In this document: one piece after another, positions 16,816-25,423 of the stretch
Numbering within the stretch: position 1 is the first letter of the stretch
Layout of the letters: every line of letters starts with the position of its first letter
Source: Actinocrinis puniceicyclus
Lineage (GTDB): Bacteria > Actinomycetota > Actinomycetes > Streptomycetales > Catenulisporaceae
Direction: 5' to 3'
Assembly (NCBI RefSeq): GCF_018283645.1
Contig: NZ_JAGSXH010000067.1
Coordinates: 1 to 33,601 of the forward strand
DNA length: 33,601 nt
Made by a program: the position numbers and the translations under genes
Notes under the pieces: model-generated
Databases searched by the model: none
Told to the model about the DNA's origin: nothing
What the model saw: the letters and a program-made list of their open reading frames with translations, nothing else

Positions 16816-18501
16816 GTGCACATCCCGGACAGGACCCTGCTGGACTGGCTGGCCGAGCCCGCCGCCGGGCGCGGGCTGCACTACGCCGACTCCGGCGACT
16901 CGTGGACGGCGCATCCGTACCGGGACCTCGCGCAGTTGACGCTGCGCTGCGCGGCCGCGCTCGGCGAGCGCGGGGTGCGCCGCGGCGACGTGGTCGCCGT
17001 GATGCAGCGCTCCAGTCCGGGATTCGTCGCCGGGCTGTTCGGCGCGCTGGCCGCCGGGGCGACGGCCTGCTCGATGGCCCCTCCCTTCGCCTTCCAGCGC
17101 ACCGACGAGTACGAACGCCATATCAGCCATCTGCTGGACACCGCCCGGCCCGCGCTGATCGTCGTGGACGATGACGCCGCCGAACACGTGCGCGGCCCGG
17201 CGGCGCGTCTCGGCCTGCGCGCGCCGGTGCGCTTCGAAGAACTCATCGACGGTATCAGCCCCCTGACCGAGCCGAGGCAGCCCGCCGAGACCGCGCTGCT
17301 GCAGTTCACCTCCGGCTCCAGCGGCTACTCCCGCGGGGTGCGGATCTCCGCGCAGGCGCTGCAGGCGAACGTGACCGCGATGCGCCGCTGGCTCCAGTGG
17401 CCGGCCGAGTACCCGGGTACCTCGTGGCTGCCGGTGCACCACGACATGGGCCTGATCGGCTGCCTTGTCAACATCGTGGTCACCGAGTGCGACGGCTACA
17501 TGATGCAGCCGGACGACTTCATCCGCTCCCCGCTGCGGTACCTCAAGTGCATCAGCGACAACAGCGTGCGCATGGCCGCGATGCCGAACTTCGGCCTGGC
17601 CTACATCCTGCGCCGGGTCAGACCGGGCCAGCTCGACGGTCTGCGTTTCGAGTCGCTGCGCGGCGTCATCCTCGGCGCCGAGCGCATCGACCCGCGGGTG
17701 CTCGACGGCTTCGAGCGGCTGCTCGGGCCGCACGGCTTCGACCGGCGAGCGCTGCTGCCCGCGTACGGCGGAGCCGAGGCGACGCTCGCGGTGACCGGCC
17801 TGCCGCTGGCGGAAGGCTGGACGGTGGCCACGCCTCGGCAGGGCTCTGACGCGCCCGCGGAGCCGCTCGGCGTCGTCGGCTGCGGCCGGCCGCTGGAGGG
17901 GATGTCGGTGGACATCGTCGGCGAGGACGGCGAACCGCTGGAGGACGGGCAGGTCGGCGAGATCACCGTGCGCGGGGCCTGCGTCGCCACGCAGTACGTC
18001 GGCGATCCCGGCAGCAGTTCCGGTACCCGTCTCGGCGACGGCGTACTGCGCACCGGGGACGCCGGTTTCCTGCGGGACGGGCAGCTTTTCGTGCTCGGCA
18101 GGCTCGGCGACGGGCTGAAGGTGCGCGGCCGGATGCTGTTCGCCGAGAGCTTGGAGGCAGAGCTCTGCGAACGCGGCGTGCCGGAGCGGCGCGCGACGGT
18201 GCTGCTCGGCGTGCGGGACGGCGCGCCGACCGCGGCGGTGGTCTTCGAGCTGCCGCGGCCCGAGTGGATCGGCACGACGCTCGACCTGCTCACCGAGCGG
18301 TTGGAGGACGCCGACCTGCTGGCGGTGCTCGTGCCTCGCGGCGGCCTGGCGGTCACCTCCAGCGGCAAGCCGCGGCGGCGGGTGATGTGGCAGGCTCTGT
18401 GCGCCGGGACGCTGGAGGGCCGCATCGCGCCGATGGCCGACGCGCTGCGCGAGGCCGAGGCCGCCGCGCGGGCCGAACTCCAGCCGGCGGCCGCCCGGTG
18501 A
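16816..18501 (+). CDS. Fatty-acyl-AMP ligase-like (FAAL) adenylating enzyme
   Basis: An ANL-superfamily enzyme of 561 residues that activates a carboxylic acid as acyl-AMP, probably for transfer to the free carrier protein two genes downstream. Seen: the P-loop TSGSSGYSRGV (about 163-173, with Arg where Lys is usual), SWLPVHHDMGLIG (about 198-210), YGGAEATLAVTG (about 317-328) and the C-terminal TSSGKPRRR with the catalytic lysine near 518. The HDMGLIG and AEATLAVT blocks are typical of FAALs rather than acyl-CoA synthetases. GTG at 16816 is chosen because GGGAGAGGA lies at 16797-16805 and earlier starts overlap the promoter. The chain length of the substrate cannot be read; a short or medium acyl, or a non-lipid acid, is possible. 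Confidence 0.87.
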   Translation: MHIPDRTLLDWLAEPAAGRGLHYADSGDSWTAHPYRDLAQLTLRCAAALGERGVRRGDVVAVMQRSSPGFVAGLFGALAAGATACSMAPPFAFQRTDEYERHISHLLDTARPALIVVDDDAAEHVRGPAARLGLRAPVRFEELIDGISPLTEPRQPAETALLQFTSGSSGYSRGVRISAQALQANVTAMRRWLQWPAEYPGTSWLPVHHDMGLIGCLVNIVVTECDGYMMQPDDFIRSPLRYLKCISDNSVRMAAMPNFGLAYILRRVRPGQLDGLRFESLRGVILGAERIDPRVLDGFERLLGPHGFDRRALLPAYGGAEATLAVTGLPLAEGWTVATPRQGSDAPAEPLGVVGCGRPLEGMSVDIVGEDGEPLEDGQVGEITVRGACVATQYVGDPGSSSGTRLGDGVLRTGDAGFLRDGQLFVLGRLGDGLKVRGRMLFAESLEAELCERGVPERRATVLLGVRDGAPTAAVVFELPRPEWIGTTLDLLTERLEDADLLAVLVPRGGLAVTSSGKPRRRVMWQALCAGTLEGRIAPMADALREAEAAARAELQPAAAR

Positions 18502-19721
18502 GCGCCCAGATCCCCTCGGTGGACTCGTTCCGCGAGCGCGTGCTGAAGACCTTCGACGCCTTCCTGCCGAGCACCGGGGACTGGGAGCGCGACGGGCACC
18601 TTCCGCGCGAGCTGTTCGCCGCCTTCGGCGCGGCCGGGATCTTCCGGGAACGCTGGGCGGCCGGGGCCGGCGGCGGGCTGGCGCTGGGCCGCGCGCTGGT
18701 CGAGGAGATCGCGCCGCTCAGCGGCGGGGCGGCGCTGGCGCTGTCCATCCACTGCGAGGTGTTCATCCAGGCGCTGACGCGCTTCGGCGGCGCGCGGCAC
18801 GCCGCGCTGCTCGGCGCCGCCGTGGACGGTACGGCGGTCGGCTGCGTCGCGCTGACCGAGCCGGGCGGCGGATCCGACGTGTACTCGATGACGACCCGCG
18901 CCGTGCCGGTCGATCCGGGCCCTGACGGGGCCGGGCGCGCCTGGCGGCTGGTCGGCGAGAAGCGGTTCACCACCAACTCCGGGCGGGCTTCGCACGTACT
19001 CACGCTCGCCAGGACCGGTGCGCAGGACGGGGCGTTCACGCTGTTCGTGGTGCCGCTCGACCGTTCCGGCGCGAGCGTGACAGGTTTCTACGAAACCCTC
19101 GGCATGCACGCGGCGGACACCGGCGGCGTGGTGTTCGACGTCGCGGTGACCGAGGCCGACGTGGTCGGCCGCGTCGACGCCGGGCTGATGTACGTGCTCA
19201 AGCTGCTGGACTACGAGCGGGTCGCCGCGGCCGCCGGCGTCACCGCGGCCGCCCGCGCCGCGCTGGCGCTGGCCACCGCGCACCTGCGCGAGCGCACCCA
19301 GTTCGGGCGGCGGCTGTTCGACCACCAGGCGCTCGCGCACCGGCTGGCGGACCGCTGGGCCGAGACCGAGGCCGCCGCGGCGCTGCTCGACGCGGCCTGC
19401 CGCGACGCACGCGGCGAGCAGTTGCCGCACCACCTGGTCGCGGCGGCGAAACTGTTCGCGGTGCGCGCCGGCGTGGCGGCGATCGACGAGGCGATCCAGT
19501 TCCTCGGCGCGCGCGGCTACACGGAGCACTACCCGCTGGCCCGGATGTACCGGGACGCGCGACTGGCCCGGATCGGCGGCGGCACCGACGAGATGCTGCG
19601 CCAGATCATCGCCATGCACCTGGACGTGCCCGACCCGGCCGCCTCGGCGTCCTTGGCCCGCTTCGCGGCCGAGAGCGCGGCCCGGGCCGGCGCCGCGAGC
19701 GCCGGCCAACCCGTCACGTAA
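18498..19721 (+). CDS. Acyl-CoA dehydrogenase-like flavoenzyme
   Basis: A 407-residue FAD enzyme of the acyl-CoA dehydrogenase superfamily. Seen: the FAD/substrate motif CVALTEPGGGSD (116-127), the RERTQFGRRL segment, and IGGGTDE (359-365). At the catalytic-base position of medium-chain dehydrogenase the protein has Gly (361), but DYER supplies E240 at the position used by isovaleryl-CoA dehydrogenase, so it is probably active. Its GTG start overlaps the ligase stop as GTGA, and the carrier gene follows by 13 bp. It probably introduces a double bond into the acyl group while bound to that carrier, as proposed for LipB/LipE in friulimicin and shown for prolyl-carrier oxidases of pyrrole pathways. 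A CoA-bound substrate is not excluded. Confidence 0.88.
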   Translation: MSAQIPSVDSFRERVLKTFDAFLPSTGDWERDGHLPRELFAAFGAAGIFRERWAAGAGGGLALGRALVEEIAPLSGGAALALSIHCEVFIQALTRFGGARHAALLGAAVDGTAVGCVALTEPGGGSDVYSMTTRAVPVDPGPDGAGRAWRLVGEKRFTTNSGRASHVLTLARTGAQDGAFTLFVVPLDRSGASVTGFYETLGMHAADTGGVVFDVAVTEADVVGRVDAGLMYVLKLLDYERVAAAAGVTAAARAALALATAHLRERTQFGRRLFDHQALAHRLADRWAETEAAAALLDAACRDARGEQLPHHLVAAAKLFAVRAGVAAIDEAIQFLGARGYTEHYPLARMYRDARLARIGGGTDEMLRQIIAMHLDVPDPAASASLARFAAESAARAGAASAGQPVT

Positions 19722-19734
19722 GGAGACTGACCCG

Positions 19735-20097
19735 ATGCCCGAGACCGATTCCGCGCTGCGCGACGGCCTGCTGCCGGCGGACCTGCTGCCCGCGGCCGTG
19801 CGCCAGATGGTCCGGCTGGTCGCGCCGCACCGCACCGAACGGGTCACCGCCGAGCACCAGCTGATCGGCGACCTCGGCTTCCACTCGCTGGCCCTGGCAG
19901 AGCTCGGATTCACCCTGGAGGACCTGTTCGGCCTCGACGCGATCACCCCGGAGCGGGCGATGGCGCTGCGCACCGTCGGCGACCTGGTCGCGCTGATCGA
20001 GGGCGCGCTGGCCGAGGACGCCGCGCGGCTGCCGTCGCGGGAAGAGGTCGAGGCGGTGTGCGCGCAGTACGGCGCGGCATGGGACCCCGAGGCATAG
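19735..20097 (+). CDS. Stand-alone acyl/peptidyl carrier protein
   Basis: A 120-residue carrier protein. The phosphopantetheine attachment site is S51 in DLGFHSLALAEL; the residue before the serine is His (H50) instead of the common Asp. The following helix (FTLEDLFGLD) is acidic, as in ACPs. A C-terminal extension of about 30 residues after the last helix is unusual for a simple ACP. The ATG is preceded by AAGGAG. It directly follows the acyl ligase and dehydrogenase and most likely carries the acyl group while it is desaturated, then hands it to an NRPS condensation domain. The phosphopantetheinyl transferase at the left end would activate it. Confidence 0.88.
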   Translation: MPETDSALRDGLLPADLLPAAVRQMVRLVAPHRTERVTAEHQLIGDLGFHSLALAELGFTLEDLFGLDAITPERAMALRTVGDLVALIEGALAEDAARLPSREEVEAVCAQYGAAWDPEA

Positions 20098-20122
20098 GCC
20101 GGCGGGGCGCGGTCAGGCGGCC

Positions 20123-20158
20123 GTAGCTGTAGCTGTAGCTGTAGCTGTAGCTGTAGCC
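20123..20158. repeat. GTAGCT hexanucleotide tandem repeat
   Basis: Five perfect GTAGCT units (20123-20152) and a sixth with one change (GTAGCC, 20153-20158) lie in the 115-bp gap between the carrier protein gene and the A-T-C NRPS gene. They are noncoding in the predicted gene set. Copy-number change would alter the spacing between the two genes of the operon by multiples of six bases. Confidence 0.95.
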
Positions 20159-20212
20159 GCAGGGCACGACGACCGATCACGACGACTGATCACACGGCGC
20201 TGAGGAGGGCTG

Positions 20213-23200
20213 GTGCAGACGGATCGGCGAGAGGCGACGATCCCGCAGATGTTCCGCCGCGCCGCGGCCGCGCGCCCGTGGGCGGTCGCGGTCGAACACG
20301 GCGCCGAGCGGATCACCTACGGGGAACTCGACCGGATCTCCGACGCCGTGGCCGCGGACCTGGCCCGGCTGGGGGTGGGCCGCGGCTGCTTCGTGCCGAT
20401 CCGGCTGCCGCGCTCGGTGCGCCTCGTCGCGTCCATCCTGGGCGTGCTCAAGAGCGGCGCCGCGTATGCCCTGATCGACGGGGCGTGGCCGGACGAGAGG
20501 GTGCGCGACGAGATCGGGCAACTGGGCGCGCGCGTCTTCGTCACCGAGGCCCCGCCGCCGCCCGGGACCGAGGTGCGCACGTGGCTCCCGGCCGTGGACA
20601 GTGCCCCCGCACGAGGCGAGGCAGGGCACGTATTCGCGCCGCCCACGCAGCTCATCGAACCTGGTGATCCGTGCTGCGTGTTCTTCACCTCGGGCACCAC
20701 CGGCCGTCCCAAGGGCGCGGTCTGTCCGCACCGGGCCGTCGTGCGCCTGCTCGATCCGGGGACGTTCGCGCCTTTCGGCGCCGAGACCGTGATGCCGCTG
20801 GCGGCGGCGCAACCGTGGGACCTGTTCAGCCTGGAGTTGTTCGCGCCGCTGCTCAGCGGCGGGCGGCTCGTGGTCGTCGACGGGCCGTACCTGTCCGCGG
20901 ACCTGGTGCCGCGGCTGGTACGGGAGAACGGGCTGAACACCGCGTTCTTCACCACCTCGCTGTTCAACATGCTGGTGGACGAGGACCCGGCCTGTTTCAA
21001 GGGCCTGAGTACCGTGATGACGGGCGGTGAGCGGCTCTCGCCGCCGCACGTGCGCGCGTTCCTGACCACGCACCCGGACATACTGCTGGTGAACGGCTAC
21101 GGCCCGGTGGAGGCGACGGTGTTCGCCTCCGCGCGGCAGATCATCGCCGAAGACTGCGACGTCGAGGGCGGCATCCCGATCGGAGTGCCGGTTCCGCGTA
21201 CCCGGCTGTACGTGCTCGACGAAGGTCTGCGCCCGGTGCCCGAGGGCGAGCTCGGCGAGCTGTGCATCGCCGGTGACGGGCTCGCGGTGGAGTACCTGGG
21301 CAATCCCGAGCTGACCGCGCAGAAGTTCCCGAGCGTGCAGATCGGTGGTGTGGTCGAACGCGTATACCGCACCGGCGACCTCGCGCTGCGCGACGCCGAG
21401 GGCGTTCACCACTACCGCGGCCGTATCGACCGGCAGGTCAAGGTGCGCGGTCACCGGGTGGAGCCGCTGGAGGTGGAGTGCGTCATCGGCCGGCTCCCCG
21501 CGGTCGCGAGTTGCGTGGTGGTGCCCCGGCTCGACGCGGGGGGAGCCTGCGCGGGGCTGCTCGCCTTCTACGTCGAGACGCCGGGCGCCGAGAGCGATCC
21601 GGATGCCCTGGTGGCGCGGTTGCGCACGCTCCTGGCCGGATATCAGATCCCTGAGCGACTGGTTCGCGTCGAGCGTTTCCCGCTGATGCCGAACGGGAAG
21701 CTCGACGCCGCGGCGCTGCTCGCGCTGCTGCCCGAGGACAGCGGCGGCGAAGCGGTGGACGGCCGCGAGGGCGCTTCGGACCTCGACGACGGCGCGCCGC
21801 TGAGCCCGTTCGAGACCACGGTGACCGCCGTGACGGCCTCGGTGGTCGGGCGCGCCGCGCGGCACCTCTCGCCGACCGTGACGTTCACCGCGCTCGGGGC
21901 CACTTCACTGGATCTCGGCCGCATCTGCGCGCGGCTGGGCGACGCGCTCGGTCGGCCCGTGCCGGTTTCGCAGATCTACCGCGCTGCGACGGCGCGGGCA
22001 CTGGCCGCGTGGATCGAACAGAGCGATGCGGCGAGCGAGATCGGGGCCGCGCCGCCGCAGGAAGCGGAAGCGGAAGCGGGAGCAGCGGCGGGCCCGGGAG
22101 CGCAGCCGCGGCACGATGCCGCGGTCCCGCTCTCGCCGATGCAGACCTACATGCTGCTCGATCACCTTTTCGACCCGGACGATCGGGCGCTGCACTGCGT
22201 CTTCGCGTGGCGGGTCGAGGGCCGGCTGGACCGGGCCGCGCTGCGGCACGCGGTCGGGTACCTGCATCGCAGGCATCGGATTCTCGGCGCGTCCTTCCGG
22301 CTGTCGGACCGGCCGGTGGCCGTGCCCGGCGACGGCCCGGCTCCGGCGCTGCGCGAGGCGCTGGCGGCCACCGAACGCGACGCGCTGCGGGTGCTCAGCC
22401 GTGAACTCGGGCAGCCGTTCCGGCTGGAGAAGGGCGAGGTGTGGCGGCCGGTCTTCGTCGCGGTGCGCGACGCCCCGGTCACCCTGGTCGGTCTCGCGAT
22501 CCACCACATCGCCTCGGACGGCGGGTCCGCCGCGGCGCTCGGCGAGGATCTCGCCCTCGCCTACAACGCCTATCGCGCGGGTGCGCAGCCCGAGCAGCCG
22601 CCCGCGCCCGGTCCGGCAGCCGTCGCCGCCGCGCGGCAGGAGCACCTGCGCTATGTCGACCTCGACGCGCAGCGCGAGTACTGGCGCGGTTCACTGGTCG
22701 GCTTGGACGCGCTCACGTTCCCGGGCGACGCCTCGGGCTCGGGCGACGAGTTCGCGGCCGCCGGGATGATCGAGGTCCCGCTCGGCCCGGAAACGGTACG
22801 CGCGGTGGCGCGGCGCGCGGCGCGCGAGTCCGTCAGCCCGTTCTGCGTGTACGTGTCCGCATACGCTCAGGCGCTGGCCGAGCTGACCGGGCGGACCGGT
22901 TTCGGCATCGGCACACCGGTGGCGCGCCGCGGGCACACCGCGTTGGCGCACGCGGTCAACTGCCTGATCGACATCGTGTGCCTGCGGGCCGCAGTGACGC
23001 CGGACCAGTCGCCGGCCGAGGCGATCGCGGCGATGGCGCCGGTGGTGGCGGGCGCGTTCGCCGCCCAGGACGTGTCGATCTACGAGGTCTACCAGTTGAC
23101 CGGCGCGGGGACCCACGGCGGCGAACGGCCGCCGCTGTTCCAGAACATGTTCGTGCTACAGGACAACGCGCCCTCAGGGCTCGTGTTCGACGGGATGCCG

Positions 23201-23389
23201 GCGCGCTACTTCCGGCCGCCGTATCCCTCGGTGCCGAGTGAGATCGTCACCGAGATATGGCCGACGCCGGACGCGGGCGCGCTGCTGATCGTCGGTCACC
23301 GGCCGCAGCGCGCTTCGGCCGCCTTCTGCCGGAAGCTGGCCGACCGGTTCGCCGAACGTCTCGCGGCCGGCGCTCCGGCCGAGGAGTAG
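20213..23389 (+). CDS. NRPS, A-T-C order, unrecognised adenylation specificity
   Basis: A 1,058-residue NRPS with inverted module order. Domains (approximate): A 10-510 with FTSGTTGRPKG near 158 and PNGKLDAAAL near 493; T 545-610 with FTALGATSLDL; C 640-1050 with HHIASDGGS near 764. Between T and C there is an Ala/Glu-rich linker. The aligned pocket reads D-L-L-F-M-G-G-V-F-K; D at the first position indicates an alpha-amino acid, but I know no match to the rest. The condensation motif is intact. GTG at 20213 has GAGGAGGG just upstream. The C-terminal C domain may join its own T-bound amino acid to an acceptor on another protein or to a free amine, or may couple the carrier-bound acyl group to it. 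It ends 8 bp from the convergent bPH2 gene, which marks the right edge of the cluster. Confidence 0.92.
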   Translation: MQTDRREATIPQMFRRAAAARPWAVAVEHGAERITYGELDRISDAVAADLARLGVGRGCFVPIRLPRSVRLVASILGVLKSGAAYALIDGAWPDERVRDEIGQLGARVFVTEAPPPPGTEVRTWLPAVDSAPARGEAGHVFAPPTQLIEPGDPCCVFFTSGTTGRPKGAVCPHRAVVRLLDPGTFAPFGAETVMPLAAAQPWDLFSLELFAPLLSGGRLVVVDGPYLSADLVPRLVRENGLNTAFFTTSLFNMLVDEDPACFKGLSTVMTGGERLSPPHVRAFLTTHPDILLVNGYGPVEATVFASARQIIAEDCDVEGGIPIGVPVPRTRLYVLDEGLRPVPEGELGELCIAGDGLAVEYLGNPELTAQKFPSVQIGGVVERVYRTGDLALRDAEGVHHYRGRIDRQVKVRGHRVEPLEVECVIGRLPAVASCVVVPRLDAGGACAGLLAFYVETPGAESDPDALVARLRTLLAGYQIPERLVRVERFPLMPNGKLDAAALLALLPEDSGGEAVDGREGASDLDDGAPLSPFETTVTAVTASVVGRAARHLSPTVTFTALGATSLDLGRICARLGDALGRPVPVSQIYRAATARALAAWIEQSDAASEIGAAPPQEAEAEAGAAAGPGAQPRHDAAVPLSPMQTYMLLDHLFDPDDRALHCVFAWRVEGRLDRAALRHAVGYLHRRHRILGASFRLSDRPVAVPGDGPAPALREALAATERDALRVLSRELGQPFRLEKGEVWRPVFVAVRDAPVTLVGLAIHHIASDGGSAAALGEDLALAYNAYRAGAQPEQPPAPGPAAVAAARQEHLRYVDLDAQREYWRGSLVGLDALTFPGDASGSGDEFAAAGMIEVPLGPETVRAVARRAARESVSPFCVYVSAYAQALAELTGRTGFGIGTPVARRGHTALAHAVNCLIDIVCLRAAVTPDQSPAEAIAAMAPVVAGAFAAQDVSIYEVYQLTGAGTHGGERPPLFQNMFVLQDNAPSGLVFDGMPARYFRPPYPSVPSEIVTEIWPTPDAGALLIVGHRPQRASAAFCRKLADRFAERLAAGAPAEE

Positions 23390-23396
23390 GGCTGCG

Positions 23397-24920
23397 CTAC
23401 GCGGCGGTCCGGCGGCGCGCGGTGGCGCTGCGACGGCTCTGCTCCTCCAGGAACCGCTGCGCCTCATCGACGTCGCGATGCCGAAGCACGACCTTGACCG
23501 GGCCGCGCGTCGAGTGCAGCGAGATGGTGGCGAGCGAAAGGCGACGCTGCCACGGCCCCTGAACCAGGTGCAGCGACTGGACTTTCGCGTGCGGTATCAC
23601 GCAGTCCCGCCGGTGCAGCAGACCGCGCCGGGAGACCACCACCGCTTCATCGAAGCCGTACATGTATCCGCGCCGCCAGAGGGAGGCGCGCCACCGCGCC
23701 CGCTCGGGAGCCGGGTGCAGCGGCACCGCGTTGAGGTCCACGCCCGCCAGCCGGCCGACGATCTCGAACGCGCTGCGCGACAAAGCGACCGGCAGCAGCA
23801 TGGACGCGCCGCGTTTGCCCGCCTCGCCGCGGCCGCCGCCGTGGGCGTATCCGGCGACGTTCATCCGCACCCGCGCCCATCCGGCCGGCCGCCACAGCAG
23901 CGGCCGGCTTATCTCGACGGCCTGGATCCGGCTGAGCGGCACGGTCTGCGCGAAACGGTTGAGCAGGCCGTGCCGCAGTTGTATCGCCTCGCCGGACAGC
24001 GTCAGGGTGAAGCCGTAGTACCTCTGGAAACGGTCCCAGGCGAATCCGACCACCGCGACCGTCTCCGGCACGAACGCGCCGAGCAGTTGGGTCGCCCCGG
24101 CGGCCCAGGCCGCGACGCTCGCGGCCAGCGCCAGCACGGCGACCCACACCGGAACGGACAGCGCGAGCGAGGCGAGGTACCGGCCCGCCGGGACGACGAG
24201 CAGCGGCACTTGCGCGGGCACCGGGCCGTACGGCACGCCGCTCTCGTACGCGACCGGCTGCGCTGCGATGCGGGCTCGGTCGGCGGCGTGGACGCTCGCG
24301 GCGATCGGTTGCCCGGACGCGCCGGGCGCGGGCGCGACCCGCTGGTGCTCGGCTCGCTCGCTCTCAGCGGCCCGCTCGTACTCAGTGCTCTGCGGCTCGC
24401 TCTCAGTGCTTTGCGACCCGGCGTTCGTGGTCTGCGGCGGACCGGTCCTGACCTGCTCCACCCGGTCGAGCAGGTATGCGCGCAGCCGCGCGGCCTCCTG
24501 CTGCCGCATGCAAGCCAGCCGGAAGTGCCCGTGGCGTCCGCCGCCGAGTTGCAGACGCAGTTCGGCGAGCCCGAAGACGCGCGCCACCGCCGACTGGTCC
24601 AGGTCCACCGCCTGGATCCGGTCGAAGCGCGCGCTGCGGCTCTGCCGGAACAGCACGCCCGAGTCGAGCCGGAACTCCTCCGGCGCGACACGGAAGCTGG
24701 TGCGCGCCCAGGCGAGCACTCCGAGCGCCGCGGCGCCCACGGGCACGAGCACGCCCACCAGTTCGCCGCCGCCGAGCGCGCGCCCGCTCAACACGGCGAT
24801 CACCAGGCCCGAGACGACCCTGCGGGCCTCGTGTACCGCGTTGACCACGATCGACCACGGATGCGTGCGCCGCGGCGCGGTCCAGTCGGCGGCGCTGAGA
24901 GCGTCGCTCGACACAGTCAC
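23397..24920 (-). CDS. bPH2 (DUF304) membrane protein, YdbT-like
   Basis: A 507-residue membrane protein with three bacterial PH-like (bPH2) repeats, at about 60-165, 310-395 and 415-495; each has the pattern of a strand pair followed by an R/S-R-I-Q-A-V or K-V-Q-S-L segment. Hydrophobic segments lie near 28-65 and 245-295. Between the first and second repeats is a low-complexity Ser/Glu/Gln-rich linker. Start GTG 24920 overlaps the upstream stop as GTGA; a longer frame from 25046 lies inside the upstream gene. YdbS/YdbT-type pairs are widespread in Gram-positives, with a role in the cell envelope that is not well defined; YdbST of Bacillus subtilis is linked to resistance to antimicrobial peptides. 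It is not clearly part of the NRPS cluster. Confidence 0.88.
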   Translation of the reverse strand: MTVSSDALSAADWTAPRRTHPWSIVVNAVHEARRVVSGLVIAVLSGRALGGGELVGVLVPVGAAALGVLAWARTSFRVAPEEFRLDSGVLFRQSRSARFDRIQAVDLDQSAVARVFGLAELRLQLGGGRHGHFRLACMRQQEAARLRAYLLDRVEQVRTGPPQTTNAGSQSTESEPQSTEYERAAESERAEHQRVAPAPGASGQPIAASVHAADRARIAAQPVAYESGVPYGPVPAQVPLLVVPAGRYLASLALSVPVWVAVLALAASVAAWAAGATQLLGAFVPETVAVVGFAWDRFQRYYGFTLTLSGEAIQLRHGLLNRFAQTVPLSRIQAVEISRPLLWRPAGWARVRMNVAGYAHGGGRGEAGKRGASMLLPVALSRSAFEIVGRLAGVDLNAVPLHPAPERARWRASLWRRGYMYGFDEAVVVSRRGLLHRRDCVIPHAKVQSLHLVQGPWQRRLSLATISLHSTRGPVKVVLRHRDVDEAQRFLEEQSRRSATARRRTAA

Positions 24921-25417
24921 AGCCCCGCCATCCGGGCCTCGCCGAGTGCGGCGAGCCGGTCGCGCAACTGCTCGGCGCTCGCGGGTTCGAGCCCGGGTAT
25001 GCGGGCGTCGGTGGAGGCCGAGGCCGTGTGTAGTCGCAGGGTGCATATACCGAGCGCGCGTTCGGCCGGTCCGGCGACGATGTCCACGAACTGCATGCGG
25101 CCGTACGGCACGACCACCTGGCGGCGTACCAACAGCCCGTGATCGATCAGCAGGTCCTCGCCGCGCTCACGGTACCGCCAGGTGCGCGCCGAGCGGCCGA
25201 GCGGATACCAGGACACTGCGAAGAGGGCCGCGGCGGCCGCGGCGAACCAGAGCCGCGCGGCGCCGCCGTTGAGACCGGCCAGCACGAGAAGCACGAGGCC
25301 CGGCGGCAGCAGCCGCGCGCGGCCGGCGAGCGCGAGCCGCGCGTGCGCGACGGTGTGCCAGCCGCCTTCGGCGAGCGTCCCGGCGCCGTCGCCCGGCAGC
25401 GCATCCGCATCGATCAC
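24917..25417 (-). CDS. bPH2 membrane protein, YdbS-like
   Basis: A 166-residue protein with two hydrophobic segments (about 32-50 and 55-72) followed by one bPH2 domain: the GLLVRRQVVVPYGRMQFVDIVAGPAERALG segment (given here only by its ends, about 94-123) and TLRLHTAS are characteristic. It overlaps the YdbT-like gene as GTGA and the two proteins probably form a complex. The GTG at 25417 has no Shine-Dalgarno sequence, but a TAGAAT box ends six bases upstream, so the mRNA is probably leaderless. An ATG is not available close by with better support. Confidence 0.88.
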   Translation of the reverse strand: MIDADALPGDGAGTLAEGGWHTVAHARLALAGRARLLPPGLVLLVLAGLNGGAARLWFAAAAAALFAVSWYPLGRSARTWRYRERGEDLLIDHGLLVRRQVVVPYGRMQFVDIVAGPAERALGICTLRLHTASASTDARIPGLEPASAEQLRDRLAALGEARMAGL

Positions 25418-25423
25418 GGGTTG

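Noticed and set aside
16816..20097. Pyrrole-2-carboxylate (proline ligase/PltE/PltL) pathway
   Set aside because: The ligase is FAAL-like (HDMGLIG, AEATLAVT), not a prolyl adenylation domain; only the dehydrogenase-plus-carrier arrangement is similar.
19943..20180. Leftward frames encoding Tyr-Ser or Leu-Gln repeats next to the carrier gene
   Set aside because: They are readings of the GTAGCT repeat and of the opposite strand of the carrier gene; there is no ribosome site or recognisable protein.
17601..20180. Leftward 859-residue frame opposite the ligase, dehydrogenase and carrier genes
   Set aside because: The composition is Arg/Ser/Pro-rich without domains, and the rightward frames contain clear enzyme motifs.
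6818..23389. Thioesterase or reductase release domain
   Set aside because: No GxSxG alpha/beta-hydrolase domain or NAD-binding terminal domain was found in any NRPS or as a separate gene.
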